From CAZDVQ01 sp964508975 (GTDB lineage: Bacteria > Bacteroidota > Bacteroidia > Chitinophagales > Saprospiraceae): a stretch of 64,000 nucleotides of DNA. Below the pieces are notes generated by a model. It was not told the DNA's origin. It ran no database searches and saw only the letters and a program-made list of their open reading frames with translations. Location of the stretch: contig CAZDVQ010000004.1 in assembly GCA_964508975.1 (NCBI GenBank), positions 86,064-150,063 of the forward strand, given 5' to 3'. Made by a program: the position numbers and the translations under genes. Positions 52,701 through 60,000 of the stretch are shown here, piece after piece; position 1 is the first letter of the stretch; the number at the start of each line of letters is the position of its first letter.

Positions 52701-54768
52701 CACGGGTTTTGCCAAACGATGGGATCCTAGGTTTAAGTTGGGTGGCAATATTACAGCTACGGTCAAACTGATGGATGTATTTACCCAAACAGGACTTGGG
52801 ATAGATATAGAAGTACCCGACTTGAAAATAGCAGGTGATGACTGGGGCAAACTCAATATCTCGGCTAATAGTAATAGGCTAGGGGATAGGATTATCCTGA
52901 AGCAACTGCTCCTCAATGCTAAAGACCGAGGCTTGGTTACTGCTTCGGGTTGGTATAATCCTCCTAAATTGCCAGGCAAAGAGTCTAAAGAAATCCCTAA
53001 TACCTTCGAAATCAATGCGGAGGTCAAAGATGTTTCTCCATTAATACTAGAATACCTGTTGCGCCCGAATGCCTATCAATTCGTGGGCGAAACCGATGGT
53101 ACCGTACGGGTATGGGGTAAGCCTGGCGATATCCACATCAAAGGTGGGGCCGTCATGCGTAGCGGTGCAGCGACTATTGCATTCTTGAATACACGTTTTT
53201 ATTTTGATCGTGTGGTATGCAATATCGACGACCGTGGTTTTACCTTTAATGGCATGGAAAGTGAACGTACCTTCAAAGATGTTGAAGGCAATAGAGGTAT
53301 TGTAGAATATAACTCGATTATCACATTTAAACAGTTTAAAGACTTCGGCCTTGACGTAACCCTAAAAACACTCGGCAGTACGGATGGTACAAACATGGAT
53401 GACCCCAACAACAAAATGTTGGTCATCAATACAAGTAAAGGCGATAATAGCGTGTTTTATGGCAAAGCATACGCTAGCGGTACAGTCAACTTCAAAGGGC
53501 CGTTCCGGGATATGAAGATGAACATCGCCGCAACCACTAGACCTGGTACGGCTATTGACTTGCCTTTGAGTGCTTCAAGTAGCGCCGAGGCTGTAAGTTT
53601 TATCCGCTTTGTCAACAAGAAAACCCAAGTTAAACCCAAGGAGGAAATTAGCCTCTTTGGCATGAGCCTCGATATGGATTTACGCATGACACCAGATGCG
53701 CAAGTCCGATTGCTGTTCGACGAGCAAGCCGGCGATATTATCTCGGGTAGAGGTAACGGCGATATGACATTCCGTTACGCCTCGGCCACCAGCGATTTCC
53801 AGATGTATGGCAACTACGTTATAGAGCAAGGCGACTATCTCTTTACATACCAGAACTTTGTGAACAAACCGTTCTCGGTGAAACAAGGCGGTACCATCAA
53901 ATGGACTGGCGACCCTTACGAAGCTGAACTCGCTATTGAAGCAACATACCAAAACTTGAAAGCATCGCCGGGCGACTTGATTTACGACCTCCTCCAACAA
54001 GAAAATGACGACGTAAAACAACAGGCCAAAACAACCACGAGCGTAAACCTGGGCATGATTTTAACCGGGGCTTTATCGCATCCTGATATTGAGTTCTCCA
54101 TTGATATGCCCGTATTGACAGGCCGCTTGAAAAGCTTGATCGACAGCCGATTCCGCGAGTTGCGCCAAGATAAAAACGAGCTTAACCGACAGGTTTTTGG
54201 GTTGATAGTGTTGAAACGTTTCTTGCCACCGGCTAGCTCAGCAGGGGGAGGAACCAACATCACGAACGTGGGCTTTAATACGATATCGGAGATGATTAGT
54301 AGCCAGTTAAGTTTATACCTCAGCGATTTGTTGCAAGCATTCGTCTCCGATATTGATTTCATATCAGATATTAACGTAAATTTGAATTTCCAACTGGTGG
54401 ATAACCTCGATGATGACTTAAACCAAACGGGCCAATCATCGGGTACGTTGAACTTTGGGGTAAGCCCTTCTTTCTTGGATGGCCGTTTACAGGTAAGGCT
54501 CGGCGGTAATGTCGACATGGGGACCAACAACTCCATCTCTAACCCGTCTAACTCGCAAGCGCCTATTGGAGCCGACTTCCTGATCGAGTACAAAATCAGG
54601 CCCGATGGCCGTTTTAGGATTAGGGCTTATAACCGGACTGAAAATAACTTCACCGAACGCGTTAACCGAACAGGGGTTGGTGTGAACTACCGGAAGGAAT
54701 TTGATACATTTGCGGAGTTGTTTGACTTTATGAACAAGAAAAAGAAAAAAGTAAAACAGCCCGATTAA
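49744..54768 (+). CDS. TamB-like translocation and assembly module protein (DUF490)
   Basis: A giant envelope protein (at least 1637 residues) of the AsmA/TamB superfamily, anchored in the inner membrane and spanning the periplasm, thought to aid lipid transport or outer-membrane protein assembly. One N-terminal membrane helix (VLLLALIVALWFLLQTSS) precedes VQNYLADRAAQYISKELDTKVTVGKLKVDF, typical of the Bacteroidota family, then long beta-rich repeats and the C-terminal DUF490 domain (about the last 450 residues; ISGRGNGDMTFRYASATSDFQMYGNYVIEQGDYLFTYQN and LVDNLDDDLNQTGQSSG). The frame is open from 49741 with no ATG, GTG or TTG before 49855. The basic segment NKKKKALWYRITTGFFRFLLKF encoded there fits the family, so an ATT (49744) or ATC (49777) start is suspected. 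Confidence 0.87.
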   Translation: MRRNIATAPENINKKKKALWYRITTGFFRFLLKFTGWLIVLLLALIVALWFLLQTSSVQNYLADRAAQYISKELDTKVTVGKLKVDFFNHVLLDDLYVEDQNGDSLIYAKRLDVSIKLFSVLGKELIINTINLESPTFNLHKNVDGQMNLAFVLAYFSKKPDKKVTPSKTDTKPFVLRADVVNLNHPYFHFKDARAGMELWVKLEQAYFQVKNMDLAKTTIDLKKVKLIKPEVRIEQRGWQGPPGDPNYVPPYLLPEIPWKLSMEQGTLVDGSFKMDDLRSVKDPNKDLDFKHLNVSGIHFNLSDFVMNGLSWKGFFSDLKAQEKGGFVLEELQGDVVLNQQQLSIGQLYARTANSEIRDSFALSFGSFRDFKKFNELVFITANLDESSINLKDIMTIAPGLKNNAFFKQYKDKSLSVSGKVKGYINALKGTELDLGIGDDFVLKGSFSLKEITKKGNEFMILECNQLRTNALALRALLPTINFPKSFDRLGRIQFNGQFAGYLRGAFTATGKMQSSLGNVASSVTMNLKGGPEKTSYDGEMSIENFDLGKYLQDNRFGLTSMTAKVNGVGLTAQKLNAQLDATIQSFTFKDYAYQNAVIQGKFIQKSFEGVASFKDANADLLFQGLVDFNAKIPEFNFTADINRLDFRAINLVDINYGFIGKIKTNFKGNKLDNIFGTASVKDFFVIKNKDAYFLDSLSVASTFDSTKIFARSLSLKSSILQASIIGNYEPSEFVEVLIQFAERNYASFADKLGIESKKVGLDTVTAGGLAMLVPIPRAVRDQEIKLSLSILNPGTLTELLDPKFKTINSTTVDAYFNSATSQFDLDGQVGYFEYGNFKLNNFVFDGLIEGKTLNINTTCSQVNIGNTQFPINLVSTKIARDTLTVDVNVGAPAKQVSDLMFGARLFFEEDGFTQFQLYPKGTSKSFSIYGLDWTVSDDNRIRFKKDKLIVENLRLNADGQFIEIQSIGDKGVSLHLSKLDIPWLTGFAKRWDPRFKLGGNITATVKLMDVFTQTGLGIDIEVPDLKIAGDDWGKLNISANSNRLGDRIILKQLLLNAKDRGLVTASGWYNPPKLPGKESKEIPNTFEINAEVKDVSPLILEYLLRPNAYQFVGETDGTVRVWGKPGDIHIKGGAVMRSGAATIAFLNTRFYFDRVVCNIDDRGFTFNGMESERTFKDVEGNRGIVEYNSIITFKQFKDFGLDVTLKTLGSTDGTNMDDPNNKMLVINTSKGDNSVFYGKAYASGTVNFKGPFRDMKMNIAATTRPGTAIDLPLSASSSAEAVSFIRFVNKKTQVKPKEEISLFGMSLDMDLRMTPDAQVRLLFDEQAGDIISGRGNGDMTFRYASATSDFQMYGNYVIEQGDYLFTYQNFVNKPFSVKQGGTIKWTGDPYEAELAIEATYQNLKASPGDLIYDLLQQENDDVKQQAKTTTSVNLGMILTGALSHPDIEFSIDMPVLTGRLKSLIDSRFRELRQDKNELNRQVFGLIVLKRFLPPASSAGGGTNITNVGFNTISEMISSQLSLYLSDLLQAFVSDIDFISDINVNLNFQLVDNLDDDLNQTGQSSGTLNFGVSPSFLDGRLQVRLGGNVDMGTNNSISNPSNSQAPIGADFLIEYKIRPDGRFRIRAYNRTENNFTERVNRTGVGVNYRKEFDTFAELFDFMNKKKKKVKQPD

Positions 54769-54786
54769 CCGCGCTAGGGATTGGAG

Positions 54787-54892
54787 CGGGCGCCGTAGGC
54801 GCTCCCGACGTGCGTAGCACGAGGGACAAGCTCGCGCAGCCGCGCAAAGCCCGGCGGTTTAGCGGATTTATCCGCTAAACCGAAGCGCCCTA
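54787..54892 (-). repeat. GC-rich dispersed element, copy 14
   Basis: Minus orientation; hairpins GCGCCGTAGGCGC and CGTGCGTAGCACG plus a perfect 12-bp stem CGGTTTAGCGGA/TCCGCTAAACCG at 54855-54882. Its constant end (GCGCCCTAA) lies 13 bases before the next gene. Confidence 0.83.
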
Positions 54893-54904
54893 ACCCAAAA
54901 GAAC

Positions 54905-55924
54905 ATGAAAAAAACACTACGCCTTTTAATCCTGCTGCTGAGTATATCGGCACTGGGCGCTTGTAGGGTTAAACCTGCTGCAACAGCTTCAAAAACAGCC
55001 ACTTATTCGTTTGTACTTGCCGATAGTGCCATGGCGGCCAAGCGCATTGTGCAAGATTCGATGGATGATTTTTTTGAACGCATAACCGAGATAGAACTAC
55101 GTATCCAACTAAAAAGCGGTGCAAAAGATAAAAGTAGAGCAGACCTGCTAGACATGTTGAAGCAGGAAATGCGCCAAAGTGTTCGTGGTTTTACAGCTGC
55201 CGAAAGTAAACAGCTCAGCGAAATTATGCGCCAATGCCTAGATGTATGCGCGCAATTGAACCCCAACTGGAAGCTTCCTGAAATTGTGATGGTTAAAATT
55301 AGCGGCGAGCATTACGGCCCTGGGGTTTATTACACCCGCGAAAACTGTATCATGGTGCCAGAAGGTGCCCTGAAACGCATGGATCGTAGCTTTAAAGCTA
55401 CCATGTTACATGAAATTTTCCACGTTTTGTCGCGGTATAATCCTGAATTGCGCTATCAACTGTACGCCACGGTAGGATTTAAAAAGTTGAACGAAGCGCC
55501 ACAACTCGCCCCGGCACTGAAGGCTAGGCAACTACACAACCCTGACGGCGTTGATGTGGGCTATGCCATTAAGGTGGCCCTGAGCCCTACGGATACGGTA
55601 GACGTTATTCCTGTAATCTTCTCTAAACAAGCAGAATACACCGACGATATGGCTTTTTTCCAGTACCTGGAATTTGGCTTTTTACCGCTCCGTGCTGGGA
55701 AGATGGACGTGCAAGACCTGATATTGGACGAGCAAAAACTGCTTAACTTTAGGGCTCAGATTACCCAGAATACCGATTATATCATTCACCCAGATGAGAT
55801 TATGGCGGATAACTTCTCGTTCCTGCTCATGTCGAAATTGGGCGAAGACAAACTAAGTCGATTTGATGCCCCCGGCCAGGCTTTGATTGCCAACATTGAA
55901 AAAATACTGAAAGATGAAAAATAG
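54905..55924 (+). CDS. Lipoprotein with gluzincin-like HExxH zinc-peptidase motif
   Basis: A 339-residue lipoprotein (lipobox ALGAC, Cys20). Residues 162-176 (FKATMLHEIFHVLSRY) contain HEIFH (His169, Glu170, His173), the zinc and catalytic residues of many metallopeptidases, and DEIMADNFSFLLM near residue 300 supplies a plausible third glutamate ligand. Between them are GPGVYYTRENCIMVPEGAL and repeats of substrate-facing hydrophobic strands. No named peptidase family is recognised with certainty. It overlaps lptE by 11 bases in another frame, so the two are probably translationally coupled and act in the envelope. Confidence 0.72.
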   Translation: MKKTLRLLILLLSISALGACRVKPAATASKTATYSFVLADSAMAAKRIVQDSMDDFFERITEIELRIQLKSGAKDKSRADLLDMLKQEMRQSVRGFTAAESKQLSEIMRQCLDVCAQLNPNWKLPEIVMVKISGEHYGPGVYYTRENCIMVPEGALKRMDRSFKATMLHEIFHVLSRYNPELRYQLYATVGFKKLNEAPQLAPALKARQLHNPDGVDVGYAIKVALSPTDTVDVIPVIFSKQAEYTDDMAFFQYLEFGFLPLRAGKMDVQDLILDEQKLLNFRAQITQNTDYIIHPDEIMADNFSFLLMSKLGEDKLSRFDAPGQALIANIEKILKDEK

Positions 55925-56411
55925 CGTTTATGGCGTTTTGATGGGCTTTTTGCTGCTTCAATCCTGCTACTCGTTTAAATCTACGGCCATCGACTACGAC
56001 GTGCTGAAGACCTTTAGCGTGGTGCCCTTCGAGAACAAATCGAGTTCGGCACCAGTGGGGATAAACCGCGAATTTACCGACAAGGTGCGGGATAAATTCC
56101 GGAACTCTACCCGATTGTCTAATGAACCCTCCAACGGGGATATTGTCATTACTGGTTATATCAAGGAGTACCGTACCACAGCCGCAGCGGCCCAGCCCGG
56201 TATCACAACGGCCCTCCAACAGCTTGATGTTGTGGTGTACGTGAAGTACCAAAACAATAAGCAAGAAGGTAAAAACTGGGATCAAGACTTCAAGTACCAG
56301 CTCACTTTCGGGACGGAGCAAAATTTTGTGGATATACAAGATGCTCTGAACCAAGAAGCCTTTGACAACATCCTAGACCAGATATTCAACAAGGCCTTTT
56401 CTGGCTGGTAA
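55914..56411 (+). CDS. LptE-like LPS assembly lipoprotein
   Basis: A 165-residue outer-membrane lipoprotein (lipobox LLLQSC, Cys18) with the pattern of Bacteroidota LptE: CYSFKSTAIDYDVLKTFSVVPFENKSS, EFTDKVRDKFRNSTRLSNEPSNGDIVITGYIKEY, and an EQNFVDIQDALNQEAFDNILDQIFNKAFSGW helical end. LptE partners the LptD barrel in placing lipopolysaccharide in the outer membrane. It overlaps the preceding peptidase-like lipoprotein gene by 11 bases. Confidence 0.82.
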   Translation: MKNSVYGVLMGFLLLQSCYSFKSTAIDYDVLKTFSVVPFENKSSSAPVGINREFTDKVRDKFRNSTRLSNEPSNGDIVITGYIKEYRTTAAAAQPGITTALQQLDVVVYVKYQNNKQEGKNWDQDFKYQLTFGTEQNFVDIQDALNQEAFDNILDQIFNKAFSGW

Positions 56412-56422
56412 TTAGGCAATTA

Positions 56423-57040
56423 TTAATAAGTATCGGGCGGACAAGCAGGGCTAAGCTCAACCCGTGCGCAACGATTGATAGCCGAGATATTATCGACCAA
56501 GATATTGCCACGGTATGGCATGCCTATGCCTTCTTTGTAATAAGCCTCGATGATGATGTAAGTGATATTGTTCTCGGGGAAACAATAAAAATCGTAGCTG
56601 CGCCAATCTTTGTGGTCAATGGTTGGCGAAGTAGCCAATAATTCAAGTTTTTCACAAGTACCCCTGCCGCCCCAAACACGGATGCGGATAGGGTTGTTGT
56701 AGCCTGAATATGATGGCGACATAGATAAAGCCATGCTCATATGGTAGCATTCTTTCTTTTGTAAGGTGCCATTGAGCTTCTGGCCAACCATCTCCCAGGT
56801 GCCATCTTCGCGGGTGATTAACCCCATGTAGGTATTCCCTTCTTGCGGGCGCGTGTAAACGCCCCAGAAACCAGGCAGCACGTCGGGGGTCGTCTGGGCT
56901 CCACAAGCATCCCAGCCATTTGGTACCACGGCATCTTGTGCTTCGCCTTCAAACGAAGGGTTGACCAAACGTATTTGGGCGTCGACATGCAGGGTGTAGC
57001 ATGTACTCGCTAATAACAGAAAGGCTTGGATGTTTTTCAT
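56423..57040 (-). CDS. Secreted beta-rich (galactose-binding-like) protein, function unknown
   Basis: A 205-residue protein with a signal peptide (MKNIQAFLLLASTCYTLHVDAQ). The mature part RLVNPSFEGEAQDAVVPNGWDACG, YTRPQEGNTYMGLITREDGTWEMVGQKL, ECYHMSMALSMSPSYSGYNNPIRIRVWGG and NILVDNISAINRC follows the jelly-roll layout of carbohydrate-binding-module-like domains that open other Bacteroidota secreted proteins. No T9SS signal or catalytic domain is attached. It lies on the opposite strand between lptE and ftsX. Confidence 0.62.
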   Translation of the reverse strand: MKNIQAFLLLASTCYTLHVDAQIRLVNPSFEGEAQDAVVPNGWDACGAQTTPDVLPGFWGVYTRPQEGNTYMGLITREDGTWEMVGQKLNGTLQKKECYHMSMALSMSPSYSGYNNPIRIRVWGGRGTCEKLELLATSPTIDHKDWRSYDFYCFPENNITYIIIEAYYKEGIGMPYRGNILVDNISAINRCARVELSPACPPDTY

Positions 57041-57112
57041 AAATGTGGTGCTTGCGAGCTCAAAAATAGCCCTTTTACAAAAAACAGACCATTTATTTTG
57101 TGTAAAATACCG

Positions 57113-57120
57113 TAATTTTG
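57113..57120 (+). promoter_or_regulatory. -7 box TAATTTTG before ftsX
   Basis: Matches TAnnTTTG, 22 bases before the GTG start. Confidence 0.5.
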
Positions 57121-57142
57121 CAAATCATTCAATAATATCGGC

Positions 57143-58006
57143 GTGTCAACCAGAAATAGAAAGCGAAAACCCAGTTATGTATATGCTACCGTAAGCATTG
57201 CGTTGGTGTTGTTCCCCTTGGGTTTGTTTATTTTTTTCTCGCTTTTTGCCGGGAAGGTAGCTGGTATGTTGCACGAGCGCATCGTGTTCCAAGTTGAAAT
57301 GCTGGACGACTCAACGGCTAATGCAGCACAGCTTGCCGAGCAGTTGGCTGCTAAACCTTATGTTGAGCCAGCCTCTATCAAGTTTATAAGCAAGGAGAAT
57401 GCGGCCGAGATTATGACGGATGAGGGTTTTGACCTAAGTGTATTGCCCGAAAATCCCTTTTTCAACAGCTATGAATTTGCCGTGCGCAAAGCTTTCCTCG
57501 ATGAAGGAAACACGGCCACCCAACTTGATTTTATCGAATCTGACGTCAAGACGATTGCCGGGGTACGCGATGTGTTCTTCCCTCGGCTACCCGCCGAGAA
57601 GGTAATCGGTAATGTAAAAACCTTTACCCGAGTGTTGCTGTTCATTGGACTAGGCTTGCTGTTGATTGCTTATATACTGATAGACAATGCTTTACGACTT
57701 TCCTTATACGCCGATCGCATGATCATTAAAACCATGGAATTGGTGGGTGCCCGCCGTTCGTTTATCATGCGCCCTTATCTGCGCCGTGCTTTTTGGCAAG
57801 GCATTATCAGTGCAGCCATCGCATCTATACTCTTATACATCACGTTTGTCAGCTTCCTGGGCGTTGAGTCAAATATGCAGGGCATGGGTACACAACTCGC
57901 TGTATTAGTGCTATTTATGTTCGTTGCTGGTGTGCTGATTTCCATCGGTAGCACTTGGCTAGGCATTCGCAAGTACTTGGCCATGCGCCTGGATGAGCTG
58001 TATTAG
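57143..58006 (+). CDS. ftsX: Cell-division protein FtsX (permease)
   Basis: A 287-residue inner-membrane protein with a GTG start. It has the FtsX layout: helix one (VSIALVLFPLGLFIFFSLF), a periplasmic loop of about 130 residues (ERIVFQVEMLDDSTANAAQLAEQL, SIKFISKENAAEIMTDEGFD, NPFFNSYEFAVRK), then helices LFIGLGLLLIAYILIDNALRLSLYADRMIIKTMELVGARRSFIMRPYL and two more to the end. FtsX pairs with the ATPase FtsE to control peptidoglycan hydrolases during division. FtsE is not in the window. Confidence 0.88.
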   Translation: MSTRNRKRKPSYVYATVSIALVLFPLGLFIFFSLFAGKVAGMLHERIVFQVEMLDDSTANAAQLAEQLAAKPYVEPASIKFISKENAAEIMTDEGFDLSVLPENPFFNSYEFAVRKAFLDEGNTATQLDFIESDVKTIAGVRDVFFPRLPAEKVIGNVKTFTRVLLFIGLGLLLIAYILIDNALRLSLYADRMIIKTMELVGARRSFIMRPYLRRAFWQGIISAAIASILLYITFVSFLGVESNMQGMGTQLAVLVLFMFVAGVLISIGSTWLGIRKYLAMRLDELY

Positions 58007-58090
58007 TTAGTACGGAGTTGATAGTTGATCGTTGGTAGTTGATAGCGTCTATACACTCTAAACTATTAACTTTTAATTTTTAACTTTATT

Positions 58091-58192
58091 TGGGCGTGCC
58101 GGCTGCGCCGTCGCACCCCTTCGCGCTCGCTAAACGCTCGGTGCCTGGCGGCACTGGCCGCAATGCGGCCCCGCTCCGGGCTGCTCACGCGA
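58091..58192 (+). repeat. GC-rich dispersed element, copy 15
   Basis: Plus orientation; TTTGGGCGTGCCGG at the left, hairpins CGGCTGCGCCG, GTGCCTGGCGGCAC and GGCCGCAATGCGGCC. The minisatellite GTTGATAGTTGATCG precedes it (58018-58045). Confidence 0.82.
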
Positions 58193-58240
58193 CGTTATTT
58201 GTACACGCTTACCCAATTCTTAACCCTAATTATAATTGCA

Positions 58241-58789
58241 ATGAAAAACAGTGTTCTATTTATCTTGTTGCTGCTTTGCGGCATGCTTGTTCAGGCTTGT
58301 ACTGGCAGCGAAACACCACAAGACCAAACCACCCCAACAACCGAAACTACAACGGAAGACGCTCCTAGCCCTGACGCTGCTGAAGGTGCCGCTACCGAAA
58401 GCTCAGCAGCAGAAGAGGAGAGCACTGCTCAGGTAGGGCCAGTTGATTATTACATCTGCTACAAGCAAGACGAGGGCAAAATGGCTATGTCAATCTCCTA
58501 TGATGCTGGAGGTAATGCCATCAGCGTAAAGTACAAAGGTCAGACACAGGACATGAAACTGATCAAAACCAACGAAAACTACATCGAGGGTGGTGCACAT
58601 CCTACCATTGAACTATTTTACGATGAAATCGTGGACGGTAAAGTAAACGGTAGCTATAAACTTAGCCATTCAGGTAACTGGGACTATGCCGAGTACACCC
58701 GCAAAAAAGACGGTAAAAAATTCAACTTCACTATCGATCACGATTTGAGTATCGAAGGTGATTCATACAGGACTACGGCTTGCTTCTAG
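58241..58789 (+). CDS. Small lipoprotein, function unknown
   Basis: A 182-residue lipoprotein; the start is set at 58241 (MKNSVLFILLLLCGMLVQAC, lipobox Cys19), because upstream codons lie in the GC-rich repeat. A low-complexity Thr/Glu/Ala-rich linker (about residues 22-65) is followed by a beta-rich domain (YYICYKQDEGKMAMSISYDAGGNAISVKYKGQTQDMKLIKTNENYIEGGAHPTIELFYDEIVDGKVNGSYKLSHSGNWDYAEYTRKKDGKKFNF). No named family is recognised. Outer-membrane or periplasmic. Confidence 0.68.
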   Translation: MKNSVLFILLLLCGMLVQACTGSETPQDQTTPTTETTTEDAPSPDAAEGAATESSAAEEESTAQVGPVDYYICYKQDEGKMAMSISYDAGGNAISVKYKGQTQDMKLIKTNENYIEGGAHPTIELFYDEIVDGKVNGSYKLSHSGNWDYAEYTRKKDGKKFNFTIDHDLSIEGDSYRTTACF

Positions 58790-58907
58790 AAATTAAGTTT
58801 ATCAGAGCCCTAGCTTAAACGCAAGAGTCTATAGCACTCCTCTTTTGTAGTTTGAGCTGGGGCTTTGCTGTATTAGGCAAAAAGTTCCTCACTCCTATCT
58901 CCTATCT

Positions 58908-59882
58908 CTAATGTAACACAAACCTTCCTTTGCCGGCTAAATAGCCCTTGTTGTATAGTTCAACTTGGTAATAGCCAACTTGGTAAGAAAGGCCCGAATG
59001 CCAATAAACACATATATTCTTAGTGTTTTTGTCGTAGGTAAAATCTTTAGAGAAGGTATAGCGCACTTGAGTTTGAGAGGCTAAATCGGTCAGGGTGCCA
59101 GCACCCAGGTTGTCGAAGGCCATCGTGTTGCCAGTAGGGTCTAGAATACGGATATAAAAGGTTTCTAATCCAGCGTTGGTTGCATCATTCAATTCAATAT
59201 CGAAGCAAACCTTGAGTTTATCAGCTTTATTGGCATTCAAAATTTCCCGCTCTTGGCCATTGGCTTTGGTTTTAATACCCGTAACTTTGATGTTGTTCGC
59301 TTTGAGGGCAGATACTTTTCGCACTACAGCCTCTAATTGTGTGACATCTTTTTCGAGTTTCTCTTTCTGCTTGGCAATGTCTTGTTTTTCAGCACTTACC
59401 TCACTTAGGTTGCGCGATAATGCTTCAACTTCACGGCCCATGTCCGCTTTACTGGTAACCAATACATCCTTATCAACCTGCAAACTCTTTATTTCCGTCA
59501 AGTACCTATCGTTGACCGTGCGCATAGCGATAATCTCAGCTTTGGCTTGCTCTAGGTTAAAAGCGGTTAACTCGTGTTTGGTGGCGTCTTGCAGCAATGT
59601 TTCTATACGTTGCTTGCGCTTGGTTAATTCTTCTTCCTGGGCTCTAATAATAGCATCTAGGTTTTTATTTTGCTCCCTAAAGCGGCGTAATTCGGCCATA
59701 GCCTCGTTAAACGCTGTATCTAGCTGTGCCCTGGCCGCTTGGTAATCATCCTGTTTCACTACTTCCTTTACTGCTTTATGGTGTGTTACACGGTCATATA
59801 CCAAGTACGCATTAAGCGCAGCGAGGGTAACAACGAGTGCAACTGTCCAAAACACAGCTTTTTTTGTCGGCAATACTGCCAT
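58908..59882 (-). CDS. Membrane-anchored coiled-coil protein
   Basis: A 324-residue protein; the start is set at 59882 (MAVLPTKKAVFWTVALVVTLAALNAYLVYD), the first methionine before a single N-terminal membrane helix. Residues 40-195 form a long coiled coil (AELRRFREQNKNLDAIIRAQEEELTKRKQRIETLL, KQDIAKQKEKLEKDVTQLEAVVRKV). A C-terminal beta-rich domain of about 120 residues (IKVTGIKTKANGQEREI, DKLKVCFDIELND, LETFYIRILDPTGN, GYYQVELYNKGYLAGKGRFVL) follows. No catalytic motif. It resembles other Bacteroidota membrane-coiled-coil proteins of unknown role. It lies 40 bases after the stop of the helicase gene on the same strand. Confidence 0.7.
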   Translation of the reverse strand: MAVLPTKKAVFWTVALVVTLAALNAYLVYDRVTHHKAVKEVVKQDDYQAARAQLDTAFNEAMAELRRFREQNKNLDAIIRAQEEELTKRKQRIETLLQDATKHELTAFNLEQAKAEIIAMRTVNDRYLTEIKSLQVDKDVLVTSKADMGREVEALSRNLSEVSAEKQDIAKQKEKLEKDVTQLEAVVRKVSALKANNIKVTGIKTKANGQEREILNANKADKLKVCFDIELNDATNAGLETFYIRILDPTGNTMAFDNLGAGTLTDLASQTQVRYTFSKDFTYDKNTKNICVYWHSGLSYQVGYYQVELYNKGYLAGKGRFVLH

Positions 59883-60000
59883 AGTAGGGGGTCTTGTGGC
59901 TTGTAAAGTAGAGCGGGGATTACACTGAAAACATAAAGCGCAACATGGAATCATGTCCATTTAAGCTTTTATGCATCAGGAATAAGCGCAAAATAAACAT

